Shown here: positions 48,531 through 61,300 of the stretch, piece after piece
How the letters are laid out: each line of letters starts with the position of its first letter
Position numbering within the stretch: position 1 is the first letter of the stretch
Origin: Tolypeutes matacus
Lineage: Eukaryota; Chordata; Mammalia; Cingulata; Chlamyphoridae
Assembly (NCBI GenBank): GCA_026826555.1
Contig: JAKSZT010054324.1
Location: 434,001 to 498,000, forward strand
Reading direction: 5' to 3'
Length of the DNA stretch: 64,000 nucleotides
Position numbers and translations under genes: made by a program
The notes under the pieces: model-generated
Databases searched by the model: none
The model's input: the letters and a program-made list of their open reading frames with translations, nothing else
Told to the model about the DNA's origin: nothing

Positions 48531-48606
48531 GGGGAGTGGATGTAGCTCAGTGGTTGAGGGCCTGCTTCCCACACACAAGGTCCTAGGTTCGATCTCCAGT
48601 GCTCCC
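48531..48606 (+). mobile_element. Short tRNA-derived SINE (monomer)
   Basis: The body starts GGGGAGTGGATGTAGCTCAG and ends CAGTGCTCCC. It has an A box (TAGCTCAGTGGTTGAGG) and a B box (GGTTCGATCTCC), so it is a tRNA-like monomer of the DAS type. Its 3' end runs into a (TA)n tract instead of an A-tail. Confidence 0.8.

Positions 48607-48609
<3 letters not shown>

Positions 48610-48642
<33 letters not shown>
48610..48642. repeat. (TA)n microsatellite
   Basis: About 16 TA units directly after the SINE body. Confidence 0.95.
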
Positions 48643-48646
<4 letters not shown>

Positions 48647-48654
48647 TTTTTAAA

Positions 48655-48960
48655 ATTATGTCAAGTGAAAGAAATCAAATACAATGTACTACATATTGGA
48701 TGGTTCCATTTATATAAAATGTAAATATAAATCAATCTATAGAGACAGATAAATTAATAGTTATATAGATCTGGGGAAATATAGAGGGATTGAGAGGTTA
48801 CTCTTAAGGGTTTAGGGGGGTTTTCTTTTTGGCGTAATGAAAATATTCTAAAACTGACTATGATGATGAATGTACAACACTGTGAATTATGTACACTTTG
48901 GTTGGGTTGTATAGTATGTTAATATATCTCAATAAAACTTCTTTTTAAAGAGTAAAAATC
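48655..48960 (+). mobile_element. L1 3' UTR end
   Basis: L1 3' terminal blocks: GGATGGTTCCATTTATAT, GGGGTTTTCTTTTTGGCGTAATG, TGTGAATTATGTACACTTTGG and ATATCTCAATAAAACTTC. This is a common older L1 3' end, distinct from L1-A and L1-B. Confidence 0.7.
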
Positions 48961-51900
48961 TAGGCAAGCTATCCAATAGGTTGGCTTTCCAGGATGGCGA
49001 GAAAGTATAGAGTGATTAAATCAAAGATGGCAAGATAAGAACTGAGGAAGGTAAATATAGAGTAAGATATTGTAGTGAAGGTAGAATGTAGGTTAGAAAT
49101 AGTTCCTGAGTTTTTTAAAGGTGCCTACAGAATGGTGTTTCTGAATTAAAGCAATTTTGTAAGGAACTGGTACCAAGCCTAAACTTGTAGGTAGGAAATT
49201 AATAAGCACATGAATTAAGTGCTATAATAATTTTGATAGAGAATAGAAACTGAAGACATTAAGAAAATAACTTTAAAGCATTGAGGGGCAAGATAGTAAC
49301 TAACCTTGAATTCCAGAGAGCTGCATTTGAATTTTATTATGCACACATTGGTATTATGTTTTAGACTCTAAATCCATCTACTTTAAGAGTCACAATCATC
49401 CATTTTTAAATTGTTCTGTTTAGAAGTTGTACAAGTAATCAGACACTGACTGTAAATTCTCCATGATGTAATCCACAATTCTTCATTATTTTAAAGGAAA
49501 TATGTTTGCATATTAGCTGGCCTTAGAAAAAATTTAAGTGGTGAAATTATCTTTGGATTACTTACTAATCTGCTTAACTTTTTGCTTCTTTAGAAAACCT
49601 TGGTACAGGTAATTGATTTAAAGAAGTTAAGGGGACTTGTTTCTCATCTTCTCAAGACATGTGTAAAAAGGGTAACATAATAGTGCATTATTTTACCACA
49701 AGTCATTTAATGGAGATGCACGATCTAATTTTTTCGCACATTTAAATTGACGATATGTCCTACATGTTGCATTTGGATAGCATTATCACATTGTTTTTTC
49801 CTATTAGCAAAATCAAAACATTTCTTTTCTTGCTGTTATTAAACAGTATGGAAAATTAAAAGTGGTACCAGCATTTTAGAGGTTTCTTTTTGTGTTAAAA
49901 AAAAGTCAGTTTATTTTCTTTGACACTGTCAGTGAAAATTTATCCTGTAGCAGAGTTTGTTTAAATTGGAGGCAACTCTCTGATACATGTGTTTCATATA
50001 CATGTGAATGTTAAATTTTAATGTATCTCTGCAAATCACGAGTATTGTGTTAATAAGTGATGTTACCTGTTAGAATTTATTTGCAAACCAGATGGTGGAA
50101 ATTTGGGAGTGAGATTTCCAATTTGTGTCACATAGTTATTTTCAATAGGCTAACATGTTGAAATTTGAAAAAAAGAGAACATGAAAGATACTGTGCAAGT
50201 TTATTTGGAATATTGAAATTGCAGACTTTTTGAATGAGAAAATAGACATAGCCTTCTGTTGGAAAAACAGGATATGTGATGAATGGAATTTATCACATGC
50301 AAGAGGAAAACATACTTTGTTGCCGTCCAAGAAGTAGAATTTTATTATTCATTAGCTTTAGCCCCCTGTTTCATGCTTATTGAACTCTGATTTTGTCCAA
50401 AATTTATGTAGCAATCCTCAGGAAAGATAATTCTTTCCTTGACATCCCTGATAGCAAGGGATGGTTATTCAACCTACTTATGGACAATAAGACATAAAGG
50501 GAAGTCCAATAGGTTCAGGGAATCCCTTTGCCAAAATTTAAGAGACATATTCTAGAGAATTCTTCACTGGCACCACTCTTTTTCCTTCATTTGGGCCTTG
50601 TAACTGATGAGCTGTCTGATGATACAACAGTTATCTTTTTATCATAATATGAAAGCCTTAATGATTAAAACATTAACAGCTATATCCCTTGGTCATGCCT
50701 TTGCTCATAGGCCTCTGTTGCTTGTAACCAAACCAAATGTATCTTACTGATGCAAAAATGCATAGAAAACAGGGAACAAATTTTAACCACAGGCTGGCAA
50801 ATGGATGAGGGGAATTGAACTGATGGAAGTGTTAATGTTGATTAGTGATTGAAGCAGGGAAAGAAGACTAGAGCCTGAGACCACAAAATAGTGAGTTTTA
50901 ATAGATATGCATTTGGGAGCCTGAAATGATCAGAAACAGGAGACAAAACGGAGTCAAACTTAAGTTTTTAAGAAACTGTGTAATATTTCAAACATTATTG
51001 TTGTTTATTCAGTAGCAAGGAAATTATATAGTCATAAATATTTCACATATGAAAATATGTAATCTTAATTTCCTGTAATTTAAAGTAACTTGGATCATGG
51101 GATATATTTGCTAATTCATGGAAATCTAGTGACTTCCAGGTAAGATGCACTTTAGTGTTTCTACTAAATGATTTGGCATTCACGTATCTCTCCCAATTCA
51201 TTTCCTTTCTACCAGGTGAAATGTGGATTTAAGGACGCTTACAACATATCATGGTGTCATGAGTGAGGTACATTACAGTCCATGGTTGTAACATTACACT
51301 CCAATCTTTCCTTACTGGCCTTTGCTGAGATATAAGTCATCTTGAAATGTATGGGAAGGTCTCCCCCGTCCCTGTGAAATTAGCTGCTGATAATCTCTGT
51401 TCCAAAATAGCATCTAGTTGTTGGACCAGAAAACTGTCAATCATCTTCTGAATTTTGAAGATTCTTTTTGTCTGCCAGTCCTTTCAATCACTTATATACA
51501 TATTTTAGGAAGTGTGGAATTTCCACAGCTTTCCCTCTACTCTAACAATCAAAAGATATGGATGGCACATCTGCTAAGAACTTTCAAAAAGTTAATATTG
51601 TAATTCAAAAATGAAAAGTTTTACTCTTTGCTCTATCTAACTGTCTATCTAGCTATCTATCAATCTACTTATCTACCATCTATCATTTTAGTGAAGTCCA
51701 TTCATAAATATTTTATGCTGCTTTAATGAAGAAGGACAGATATAATAAATTGAAAAAACTCAGTTTAATATCAAATAACTAGTTTGTTCCATATTCCATA
51801 TGTCAGATTCTGTCCTAAGCTTAAAGGTAAATACAATAGAATATCTGACATTTAAGGTCCTGCAGTCTACCGAAGTCCTCAGAAATATAAATGATACGAA

Positions 51901-53609
51901 GTGATTACTGGTAAGTATAGATTTGTTTCATGGATTTGCTGTAAATATTCTTAGAATAAGTTCATTTTCTCATAGTATGTACTGATTATTAAGTTGGGGA
52001 ACTATTGTCTTAGCATCAAAACCTATAATGTCCATACTGATGATTATCAGTGGCTAGGGCTCATTGTAAGAATGATCCCCTGCCTCTGTTCCCTCTTTCC
52101 ATCTTTTCTTTTGTTCATTCTTTTCAAGTTGCCAATGGGTAATACTTATTAACATGCATTAATACAGGTTAATGAAGATCCTTAAAAGGAAACTGACCAT
52201 ATGTGAAAGCAAGTGAGTAGGAAAAACAGAGTGGGAATCAAAGTCAGAATGAAGGTAAAGATGTAAGAGAGAAAAGCAGAATGAAGCAAAGAGAAACAAA
52301 TACTAATAGAAGGTAAAAAAAAAAAAATTAAGGAACAACAGTAGTAATGAGAGGAATGACTGAGAAAAAAAAAACTTTTGAACACTGAAATGTTCAAATA
52401 TTTCAAACCGGTACTCTTACAGACTACAGAATGGGAAATTGCCACCAAGACTGAAATAGGGATCCGGAGGCAGCTATCTGTTTACAGAAAAGAGATGTGT
52501 TACCCAAATGTACTCATTCTTCAAAACCATGAGCCACACATGTGCCTTTCTGCAGCATCTCATCCACCACTTTTCCAATCTGTTTAAATGCATTTCTTTT
52601 GTAATCCCCTGCTGTCAGTACTGACCATAGAAAAGTAGGAGAGGCCCTGTTGTAGGCTATGTGCTTTGAGAAAGCCTGTCTCTGGCTCTCCTTTGAAGCA
52701 GAGGAGTCCATGAGGTCAAAAGGACTTGCCTTCTAGAACATGCTTTGGTTAAGTCATTCTAGAATTCCTGCCCCAAAGGCACCAGACCTGCTTTCAGAGT
52801 CTGTATAGTCCACTTTCCCCTAGGTCATCTAGACCAGAGCAGAGTTTATGGGTGCAACTTATATACCTGAGAGGTAGGTAAAATTAAGAAAGTTGCTTGG
52901 ACAGGTGTGAAGAGAGGGTATTACTGGGCCTGGATTTGAACTTTGTGCATGGATCCTGGAATTGGAAGACAAAGGAACTTGGAGTCTGCTCTCCATACAC
53001 TACCAAATTCCTATGCCAAACTGCATAGGAGTTGAATAATCATTTTAACTTTGCTTCAACTTCACAAAATAAAATATCAGACAAAATACAGCTAAATTAT
53101 GGAAGCATTACTTTAAATGTTGAATAATTTTATATTTGAATTTGGCCTCAAAGCTCAGATTTCTTTAAGGAACTTTAAAAGGTGATGTGGCCAGTTGTCT
53201 CACTTGGGCTGGGTGGGGTACTTAAGGAAATGCTTATATTCCAGAGAGTAGCTGTGGGAGCAAGACAAAGGTGAACCAGAAGACAAGTTTTGTACTGAGG
53301 ATGAAAGAGATTCATTCTGCACGCTAGATAGGAAGAAACTGTATTTATTCTGCGGCTTTCCTAGTGATTGGAGGAGGAGGTTGAGAGAAGGACAGGCTAG
53401 CCAGCAAGAAGTGATCCTTTCTCCTCCTCTCCTCCAACTCCAGCCCAGCAACTGAAACTTTTCTGCAGAAAGGATCACTGTCTTTGCAGGGAAAGAGAAA
53501 GACAATTGAATTTGAAATTGAACTATGCTCTCCACCATTATTTTTGGTATGAGGCATTGCTTTAAGCAAAGCTTTAAAATGAGGTGGCCTACCCTACATT
53601 TCCATTTTC
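48961..53609. other. Largely unassigned 4.6 kb stretch
   Basis: No gene or clear transposon recognised. A diverged TCTA/TATC microsatellite lies at 51630-51690. A purine-rich stretch runs about 52200-52330 with an A-run near 52316-52328. Around 52430-53560 the sequence is a little richer in G+C and has several short frames on both strands (52378, 52514, 53200, 53345), none with a domain. This is the longest repeat-poor part of the window. Confidence 0.4.
51630..51690. repeat. Diverged TCTA microsatellite
   Basis: Repeated CTATCTAN units with interruptions. Confidence 0.8.
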
Positions 53610-53835
53610 CTCTTTCTTTTGACTGGGGAAAAAATTTCAACATCTGGACAGGTAACTTGGATGCCGGGATGAAAGCACATGTTGAGCATGGCAATCATGC
53701 TATCAGCATATGGAGTTCTCGTCTATCTTTGAACTGTTTTGTGAGAGAAAAATAAATTTCTATTTAAATTTTGGCCTACGCTTTATATAATCTTTTTGTT
53801 GCAGCAGTTTAGCCTATGACCCAACTAAATAACAT
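53610..53835 (+). mobile_element. MLT1-type MaLR LTR, 3' part
   Basis: GGATGCCGGGATGAAAGCACATG, GAGAGAAAAATAAATTTCTAT (with AATAAA) and TTGTTGCAGCAGTTTAGCCTA follow the order of an MLT1-type LTR 3' half. The 5' boundary is unclear. Confidence 0.55.
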
Positions 53836-55109
53836 GGCAGTTGTTATACCACAAACATCCAAGGGCATGACTAAACATGTTGAGATCTGAGGAAATTCCA
53901 GGTTTCATACATATTATGCAAAGTGGACTTTCATGATGCACAGTGAATTTTTCACAAGTTTAAGCAACCAAATAATCCTTAACTGGCCTTCTACAATTGC
54001 ACATCCTTTTTGAATTCAGGAGTCCTTACACTTGTGACTTAGGAATTCTGTAGAGATTTTTATTATTCTATTAGTTAGAGGTATAAAGGTCTAGACATAC
54101 AAATAAAGGAAACTGTTTTGCAGATTAGACAGTAAGAAAATAGCCTACACACCACATATTATATTGTTATTTGGTGGTTTTCTCATTTTTAGATTGCTGA
54201 TACCTTTAGAAGGGAAAGATTGCTGATAAAATAGGAGTGAAGCAACAACAATATTCTTTAGTCACCTCTCAGAAATCCTTGCCATCTTTTCCTCTTCCCA
54301 AATCATCATGACTCTTAACTATCTCCTGGAGTGAGAGTTTACAAATAAATATAGAATTCAGACTGAAAATTGCTTCCTGGAACATTCAAAGCATTATAAT
54401 CTATTCTCCAATGTATTAAAAAACAATATAAGGGCATGCAGCAATTCTGCCTCAGAGAGTTATTCTTTTTCTTTTTTCTTTCTCAGAGAAATCACTGTGA
54501 TTACTTATTTTGGGAGAAGAATTCTATTTTTATTTTTAACATTATTATATTATGAAAGCATTCTGTGAGAACATGATTAGGGTGCCTCTTTTTGGTATCA
54601 ATTATTAAAATTTTCTTCTACTCTATTAAGTATCAACATAAAAAGAGAAAAAAAAATTCCTCAGTCTGTAATACTATTTAACCAATGTAGTATTACAAAA
54701 GTCATAATAAAAACCCCACATTCCAGTATAATTATACTTTAAGACAGCTGCATTCATTTATCTTATCAAGAAACAGATTAAGGAAAATTTATTCCGTGCT
54801 GTAAACTGCTTTAAACATTTAACAACATTTTCAAATACCTTATATTAATCTGAAAATTTTGGGGATTTTGTTTTCCTAATCGTCAATGCTTAAATACTCA
54901 GATGAAAATTATTTGGAGGAAAAATACCCAGAAATTTAGATATAGCCATGAGTTGAATCAAATTTTAAGAAAAAACAAAGTGCATCCAAGTTCCCCAAAA
55001 TGCTCCCTTTGTGGATTTTATAGTTATATCAACTTCAAAGGGATGTAAACAGTGTGTCTTCTCAGTCTTTTGTAAATCTAGAAATGTTTTTATTTCTCCT
55101 TCATTTTTG
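53836..55109. other. Unassigned AT-rich sequence
   Basis: No gene or repeat family recognised; the 78-residue frame at 55011-55247 overlaps the next element and is not supported. Confidence 0.45.
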
Positions 55110-56010
55110 AGGGTTCATTTTCTTAATGTAAGATTATTGATTGAGGTTGGAATTTTGAATAGGACATTCCACTGCCTTTTGGCCTCCATTTTATTCTGTT
55201 GTAAAGGTCTGCTATTAATTTTATTCTGCTTTTTTAATACATTATGAGTAATTTTTCTCTTGCTAATTTCAAAATATTCTCATTGCCTTTGACTTTAGAG
55301 TCTCAATAATACCTGATTTAGATAATTTAGATGATGAGACTTTGGATTTTGAGTTGATGCTATATTAGGTTGAGACTTAATCCTTTGTATATAGTAATTA
55401 TTTCCTTCCCCCCTTCAAAGAATTGTCTTAGAAACTTTACATTGCATCCAGTTTTCTGTTCTTTCAGGTTGATGTTATTTTTTTAATCCATTGTGAGTAC
55501 CACATTATTTTGGCTACTTCAATCTTGAAATTTTTCTATCATATCTTTAAGATATTCTTGAATGTTGTCTTTGATAATTATTTCCATTTAATTTGTAGAA
55601 CTCTTTATTATTTGCATATCTGTCCTCCTTGAGTGATTCTCTTTACTTATTTTACCATACAATTTTTATATTTTGGTATTTATGCTCCATTTTTCTTCTG
55701 GGAGGTTCTTACAACATGATTTTTTAATTCCTATAAAAATATTCTATTCTACCATTCTAATATTAAATTCCCAGGGTTCTTTTTTATTCTGTGACTGTTC
55801 CCTTATTATTGCATTCAGTTATTTTTACATATAAAAATATTTTCTTTCTGATGATGTTAGTTAGGGTTTAAAGACTTTTCTTCTATTCCTTGTATTGTCT
55901 TTTCCTTTTGAATTTCTTTTATAATTTTATTACGGTCCCTGTCTTTCATGTTGGAGTTTTTCTTAAACATTTGGCAGCTTTTTAATAATGCTCAACTTTA
56001 AGATTGAAGG
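55110..56010 (-). mobile_element. HAL1/old L1 ORF1-side fragment (minus strand)
   Basis: T-rich plus-strand text whose complement follows the L1/HAL1 ORF1 and connecting region: CCACTGCCTTTTGGCCTCCATT and GTAAAGGTCTGCTATTAAT at the left, TTCATGTTGGAGTTTTTC-like text at the right. It corresponds to 62200-62900 of L1-C but is older. It might be a HAL1 element, which lacks ORF2. Confidence 0.5.
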
Positions 56011-56939
56011 GCAAACACAAAATCTCTATGTAAGTTTGGCTTTTTGAGGGTATGCTGAATGTTAAGTGTAATCCTCAATGAAAGGAACTTTGTTTTTTCA
56101 TTTTATTAACCCCTAATATCAGGTATTTTTATTTGGCCAGATCAGTTTCCACAGAGAGGAATCCTCAAATGTCATATCTTTAGTAGGTTTTCACTGAAGT
56201 TACAGTGGTAATATTTCCTGATGGTACTTTTGGAGCCAAGTGGGTAGAAATGACTTGTGTTCTAACATTAAGTGCAGCACTTCAACCCTGACCTCAGGTG
56301 GACCTGATGCTCAGGTATGTGCAATCTCTTTCTTTTAGACTCTTGCAAGAGTAAACCTTCATTCTTCAGTTAGTATCAGGAGAAGGCAAGGAGAGGATCT
56401 GAGACACTAAATGCTTCTCATAAAGGTATACAACCCATCCTATATGCAACCCCAGTGAACCTGATTTTCAAATGTGTATAATACCTTCAACTTCTGAATG
56501 GCTGTGGCATTATAGGGCATGCAAAGTCTTGCTAATTATGCCATTATGCCATAATAGGCTTTTTCAGATGTGCTTTGTCAGATAATAATATTTAATCTGC
56601 TTTCCAGATTCCAAAATACTGCTGTCTTCTATACTGTAGTGTTATATCTTTTTATCCATCTATTTTGTCCTTATAGTTTCATACCTTTTTATTTCTTTGC
56701 TGTCAGATTTTTGTGATTATGTGAGAGAGCAGCAGGAAATAAATGTATTTAATCCTCCATGTTTAATGTGAAAACTGCTACTTTAAAAATTTTAACCAAC
56801 ACATTTGAGTCAAAGTTTTTATAACTATACAAATTTAATCAATGTTACTCTTTTTCTATAACAAGATAAAAACTGTTGTATTTACTCCTTGAATTTTTCT
56901 TACTAATTTCTTCTACACTTTTATTTTTTATCTTTTAAC
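56011..56939. other. Unassigned, possibly 5' remainder of the HAL1-like fragment
   Basis: Slightly G+C-richer at 56130-56420. No firm identification. Confidence 0.35.
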
Positions 56940-57183
56940 ACAAAACATTTGTTATTGTTTTATTAATTTTACAATCGATTGTTGATTCAATGTACCCACC
57001 TTTTATAGCAATGTTTTTTCTAGCCATTTTCCAGTATCCCTCTGAGTTTACTCTTCTTATGTAAGGATATTATTTTTTACTGCTAACTATAGTCCATAGC
57101 TTACATTTGCTGCATTTTACCACAAATTATTAACACCATATATTAGTATTGTACCCTTATTATAATTCATGAGAGAATGTTCT

Positions 57184-57396
57184 CATATTTGTATTCTTTT
57201 TTTTTTTTTAAAGATTTTATTTATTTATTCATTTATCCCCCCCCTTGCTGCTTGTGCTCGCTGGGTCAGCCAACCATGCCGCGCGGGCGGGCCTGCCCTC
57301 ACCAGGAGGCCCCGGGAACCGAACCCGGGGCCTCCCATATGGTAAACGGGAGCCCTACTGATTGAGCCACAGCCGCTTCCCCATATTTGTATTCTT
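57184..57396 (-). mobile_element. DAS-type tRNA-derived SINE, copy 3, with exact target duplication
   Basis: The body is about 57198-57381, minus strand, with its A-tail at the left. CATATTTGTATTCTT occurs at 57184-57198 and 57382-57396, an exact duplication (its final T may overlap the tail). A and B boxes are intact (GTGGCTCAATCAGTAGGG; GGTTCGGTTCC). It interrupts the 3' UTR of L1-C, so it is younger than L1-C. The frames 57177-57365 and 57225-57479 are readings of it. Confidence 0.9.
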
Positions 57397-58379
57397 AATG
57401 ACAGTCCATCTTCCACCACAAGGTTCACTGTCTTATACAGTCCCATGCCTTGTACAGTCCCTCCAATATGTACATTCATTGGCTCTCGGTTTCATCACAG
57501 AGTTGTGCTGTCATCACCTCAGTCAATTTTAGAAAGTTTTCATTCTGCCAAAAGGAAAAATCCATACCCCCTTATACACCCCTATTCTTGACCCTTACCA
57601 TTGATATAGTACTTTCTTTGACATTAATGCAAAAATATTACATTATTACTGTTACCTATAGTCCATAAGTTACATTAGTTGTATTTTCCTATGTATTGCC
57701 ATATTCTTAATACCATGCAATAGTGACATACATTTGTTCTAGTTTATAAAAGAACATTCTTGTATTTGTACCAATAACCACAGTCTTTATCCACCACTGA
57801 ATTCACTATGTTACACAGCCTCTAGATTACACTTTAGCTTTCGTTTGAAATTTACGTTCCTAGACTACGCCTTTCAGCCACAATCACATTTATAAATAAG
57901 CAGTGTTAGTTATACTCATAATGTGTCACCATCAACTCTATCCATTTCCATACATTTACAATAACCTAATTAAAAATTCTATATATATTAAGTATCACCA
58001 CCCACTTTCCCCCCTCATTCTATCCCCTAGTAACCTATACTCTAGATTTTAATTCTATGAGTTCACTCATGGTACTAGGTTCATATTAATGCGAGATACA
58101 ATAGTGTCTTTTTGTATCTGGCTTATTTCACTCAACACAATATTCTCAAAGTTCATCATGTTGTCATATGCATCCTGACTTCATTTCTTCTTACAGCTGA
58201 ATAGTATTGCATCATATGTATATGCCACATATTGTTTATCCATTCATCAGTTGAGGGACATTTGGGTTCTTTCCATCTTTTAGCAATTGTAAATAATGCT
58301 GCTATTAACATCGTTGGGCAAATAACAACCATACCTGCTTTCAGTTCTTCTGATATATTCCTATCAGCAGGATTTCTGG

Positions 58380-61300
58380 ATCATACAGCAGTTCTATATT
58401 TAACTTTTTGAGGAACCATGAAACTTTCTTTCACAGGAGCTGCACATTCCCACCAACAGTGAAGCAGTGTTCCTATTTCTCCATACCCATTCCGAACTTG
58501 TAGTTTTCTGTTTGTTTTTTTTTTAATAATGGTCGTTCTGTAAGGTGTGAAATGGTATCTCATTTTAGTTTGATCTGTATTTCTCTAGTGATGTTTAACA
58601 TTTTTTCATGTGCTTTTTGTCTATGTATTTCACCTTTGGAAAAATGTGTATTCAAATCTTTTGCCCATTTTTAAATTGGGTTTTTGTCTTTTTATTGTTG
58701 AGTTGTATGGTCTCTTTATATAACATGGTTATCAAACCCCTATTGGATATGTGGTTTCCAAATATTTTGTCCCATTGAATAGTCTGCCTTTTTACTTTCT
58801 TGTTGAAGTTTTTTGAAGTGAAAAATTGTTTAATATTAAGGAGGTCTCACTTCTTTCATCGTCTCTGTTTTCAGTGTAAGGTTTAAGAAGTCACCAACTA
58901 CCACAAGATTTTGGAGGTCTTTCCCTACATTTTCTTCTAGGAGTTTTATGGTTGCAGCTTTTATATTTATGTCTTTGCTCCATTTTCAGTTAATTTTTGG
59001 ATAAATTGTGAGATAGGGATCCTCATTTTTCTTTTGGATATTAGTATCTGATTTTCCCAGGACCTTTCTTGAATAGCCTCTTCTGGCCCTGCTCGGTGGG
59101 TTTAACATGCTTCTCAAAAATCATTTGGCGACAGATGTTAGGTCTATTACTGAACTCTCAGTTCAATTCCATTGGTCAAAATGTCTATATGCTACTACCA
59201 TGCTGTTTTTAGCACTGTAGTTAAGTAATATGCTTTAAAGTCAGAGAATCCTCCAAATTCATTCTTCTTTTTTAAGCTAATGTTGGCTATTCAGGACCCC
59301 TTACACTTCCAAATAAATTTGGTAATTGTCTTTTCCTTTTCTGCAAAAAAAAGCCATTGGAATTCTTATTGAGGGTGCATTGAATCTGTAAATCAGTTTA
59401 GGTAGAATTGACCTCTTAATGATATTTATTCTTCCAATTCATGATCATGGAATGCCTTTCCATTATTTAGGTCTTCTTTGGTTTATTTTAGAAATATTTT
59501 GTAGTTTTCTGAGTAAAAGTCCTATACGTCCTAATCTAAGTTTATTCCTAAGTATTTGATTCTTTTAGTCACTACTTTAAATAGGATTTTTTTTCTTGAC
59601 TTCCTCCAACAGATAGGTCTTTAGTAGTATACAGAAATGCTACTGATATTTGCATATCATTCTTGTATCCTGCCACTTTGCTGAACTTATTAGCTACTGT
59701 AGCTCTGTTGTGGATTTTTCAGCATTTTTTAGGTATTTGATCATCATCAGTGAATAGCAATAGCTTTACTTCTTTCTTTCCTTTTTAGGTGCCTTTTATT
59801 TCTTTTTCTTTCCTACTTGCTTTAGCTAGAATTTCTAGTACAATATTGAATAATAGTGGTGACTGTGGATATCTTGGTCTTGTTCCTGATCTCAGTGGGA
59901 ATGCTTTGAGTCTTTCACCTTTGAGTACACTGTTCGCTGTGAGTTTTTCATATATGAGCTTTATCACGTTGAGAAAGTTTCCTTCTATTTCTATCTTTTG
60001 GAGCATTTTTATCAAGAAAAGATGCTGTATTTTGTCAAATGCCTTTTCTGCATCAGTGGAGGTGGACATGCGATTTTTATTTCATTTTATTAATGTTGTG
60101 AGTTACCTTGATTGATTTCCTTGTGCTGATCTATCTTTGGACACCTGGTATAAGTCTTACTTGATCATAGTGTATGATCCCCTTTAATGTGCTTTTGGAT
60201 TCGGTTTGTAGGTTTGTAAGGTTTTTTTTAGGCTTTTTGCATCTATATTCATTAAAGGGATTGGTCTGTAATTTTCATTTTTAGTTGTATTTTTATCTGG
60301 CTTTGGTATTATGGTGGTGTTGGCGTCATAGAATGAGTTTGTAGTATTCTCTCTTGCTCAATTTTTTGAAGAGTTTGATCAAGATCAGTATTAAATCTTC
60401 TTTGAATTGTTGGTAGAATTCACCTTTGAAGCTATCTGTTCCAGGTTTTTACATTTTGGGGAGGTATTTGATGACTGTTTCAATCTCTTTACGTGTGGTT
60501 GGTTTGTTGAGATTTTGTATTTCTTCTGCGGTCAATGAAGGTTGTTTGTGTGTTTCTAGGAATTTGTACATTTAGTCTACATTGGCTTGTTGGTTGGCAT
60601 ACAGCTGTTCATGGTGTCCTTTTATGATCTTTCTTATTTCTATGGGGTCAGTAGTAATGAGCCTCTTCTCATTATTGATTTTATTTGTTTGTATCTTCTT
60701 TCTGTTTTTCTGTGTCAGTATAGCTAAGAGTTTGTTTATTTTGTTGATCATCTCAAAGAACCAACTTTTGGTTTTGTTGATTCTATTATTTTCTTATTCT
60801 CAATTTCATTTATTACTGCTCTAATCTTTAGTATTTCTTTCCTTCTCCTTACTTTGGGATTAGTTTACATTTTTTTCTAGTCCCTCCAGCTGTGCAGTTA
60901 GGTCTTTGATTTTTTTTTTTTTTTTTTTGAGGTACCAGGGTCTGGGATCAAACCTGGGACCTTGTATGTGGGAAGTTGGCACTCAACCACTGAGCCACAT
61001 CAGCTCCCCTGAGCCGGCCCCTAATCTATTGTTTGCTTCTTTTGTTCCTAGGAGGCACCTAGAACCAAACCCCAAACCTCCCATGTGGGAAGCAGATGCT
61101 CAACTGCTTGAGCCACATCCACTCCCTTCTCTTCTTTTCTAATGCAGGCTCTTAAGACTTTAAATTTCCCTTTCAGCACTAACTTCACTGCATCCCCTAT
61201 GTTTTTATATGTTGTCTTTTTATTTTCATTAGTCTCAAGATATTGTTTGATTTCTCTTGCAATTTCTTCTTTGAACCACTGATTACTTAAGAGCGTGCTG

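Noticed and set aside
48541..48600. tRNA-gene-like A and B boxes
   Set aside because: They belong to a SINE; the flanks and tail are retroposon-like and the tRNA fold is not preserved.
53200..53694. 164-residue minus-strand frame in a somewhat G+C-richer stretch
   Set aside because: No recognisable domain, overlapping frames on both strands, and an LTR-like end adjoins it. Kept only as unassigned sequence.
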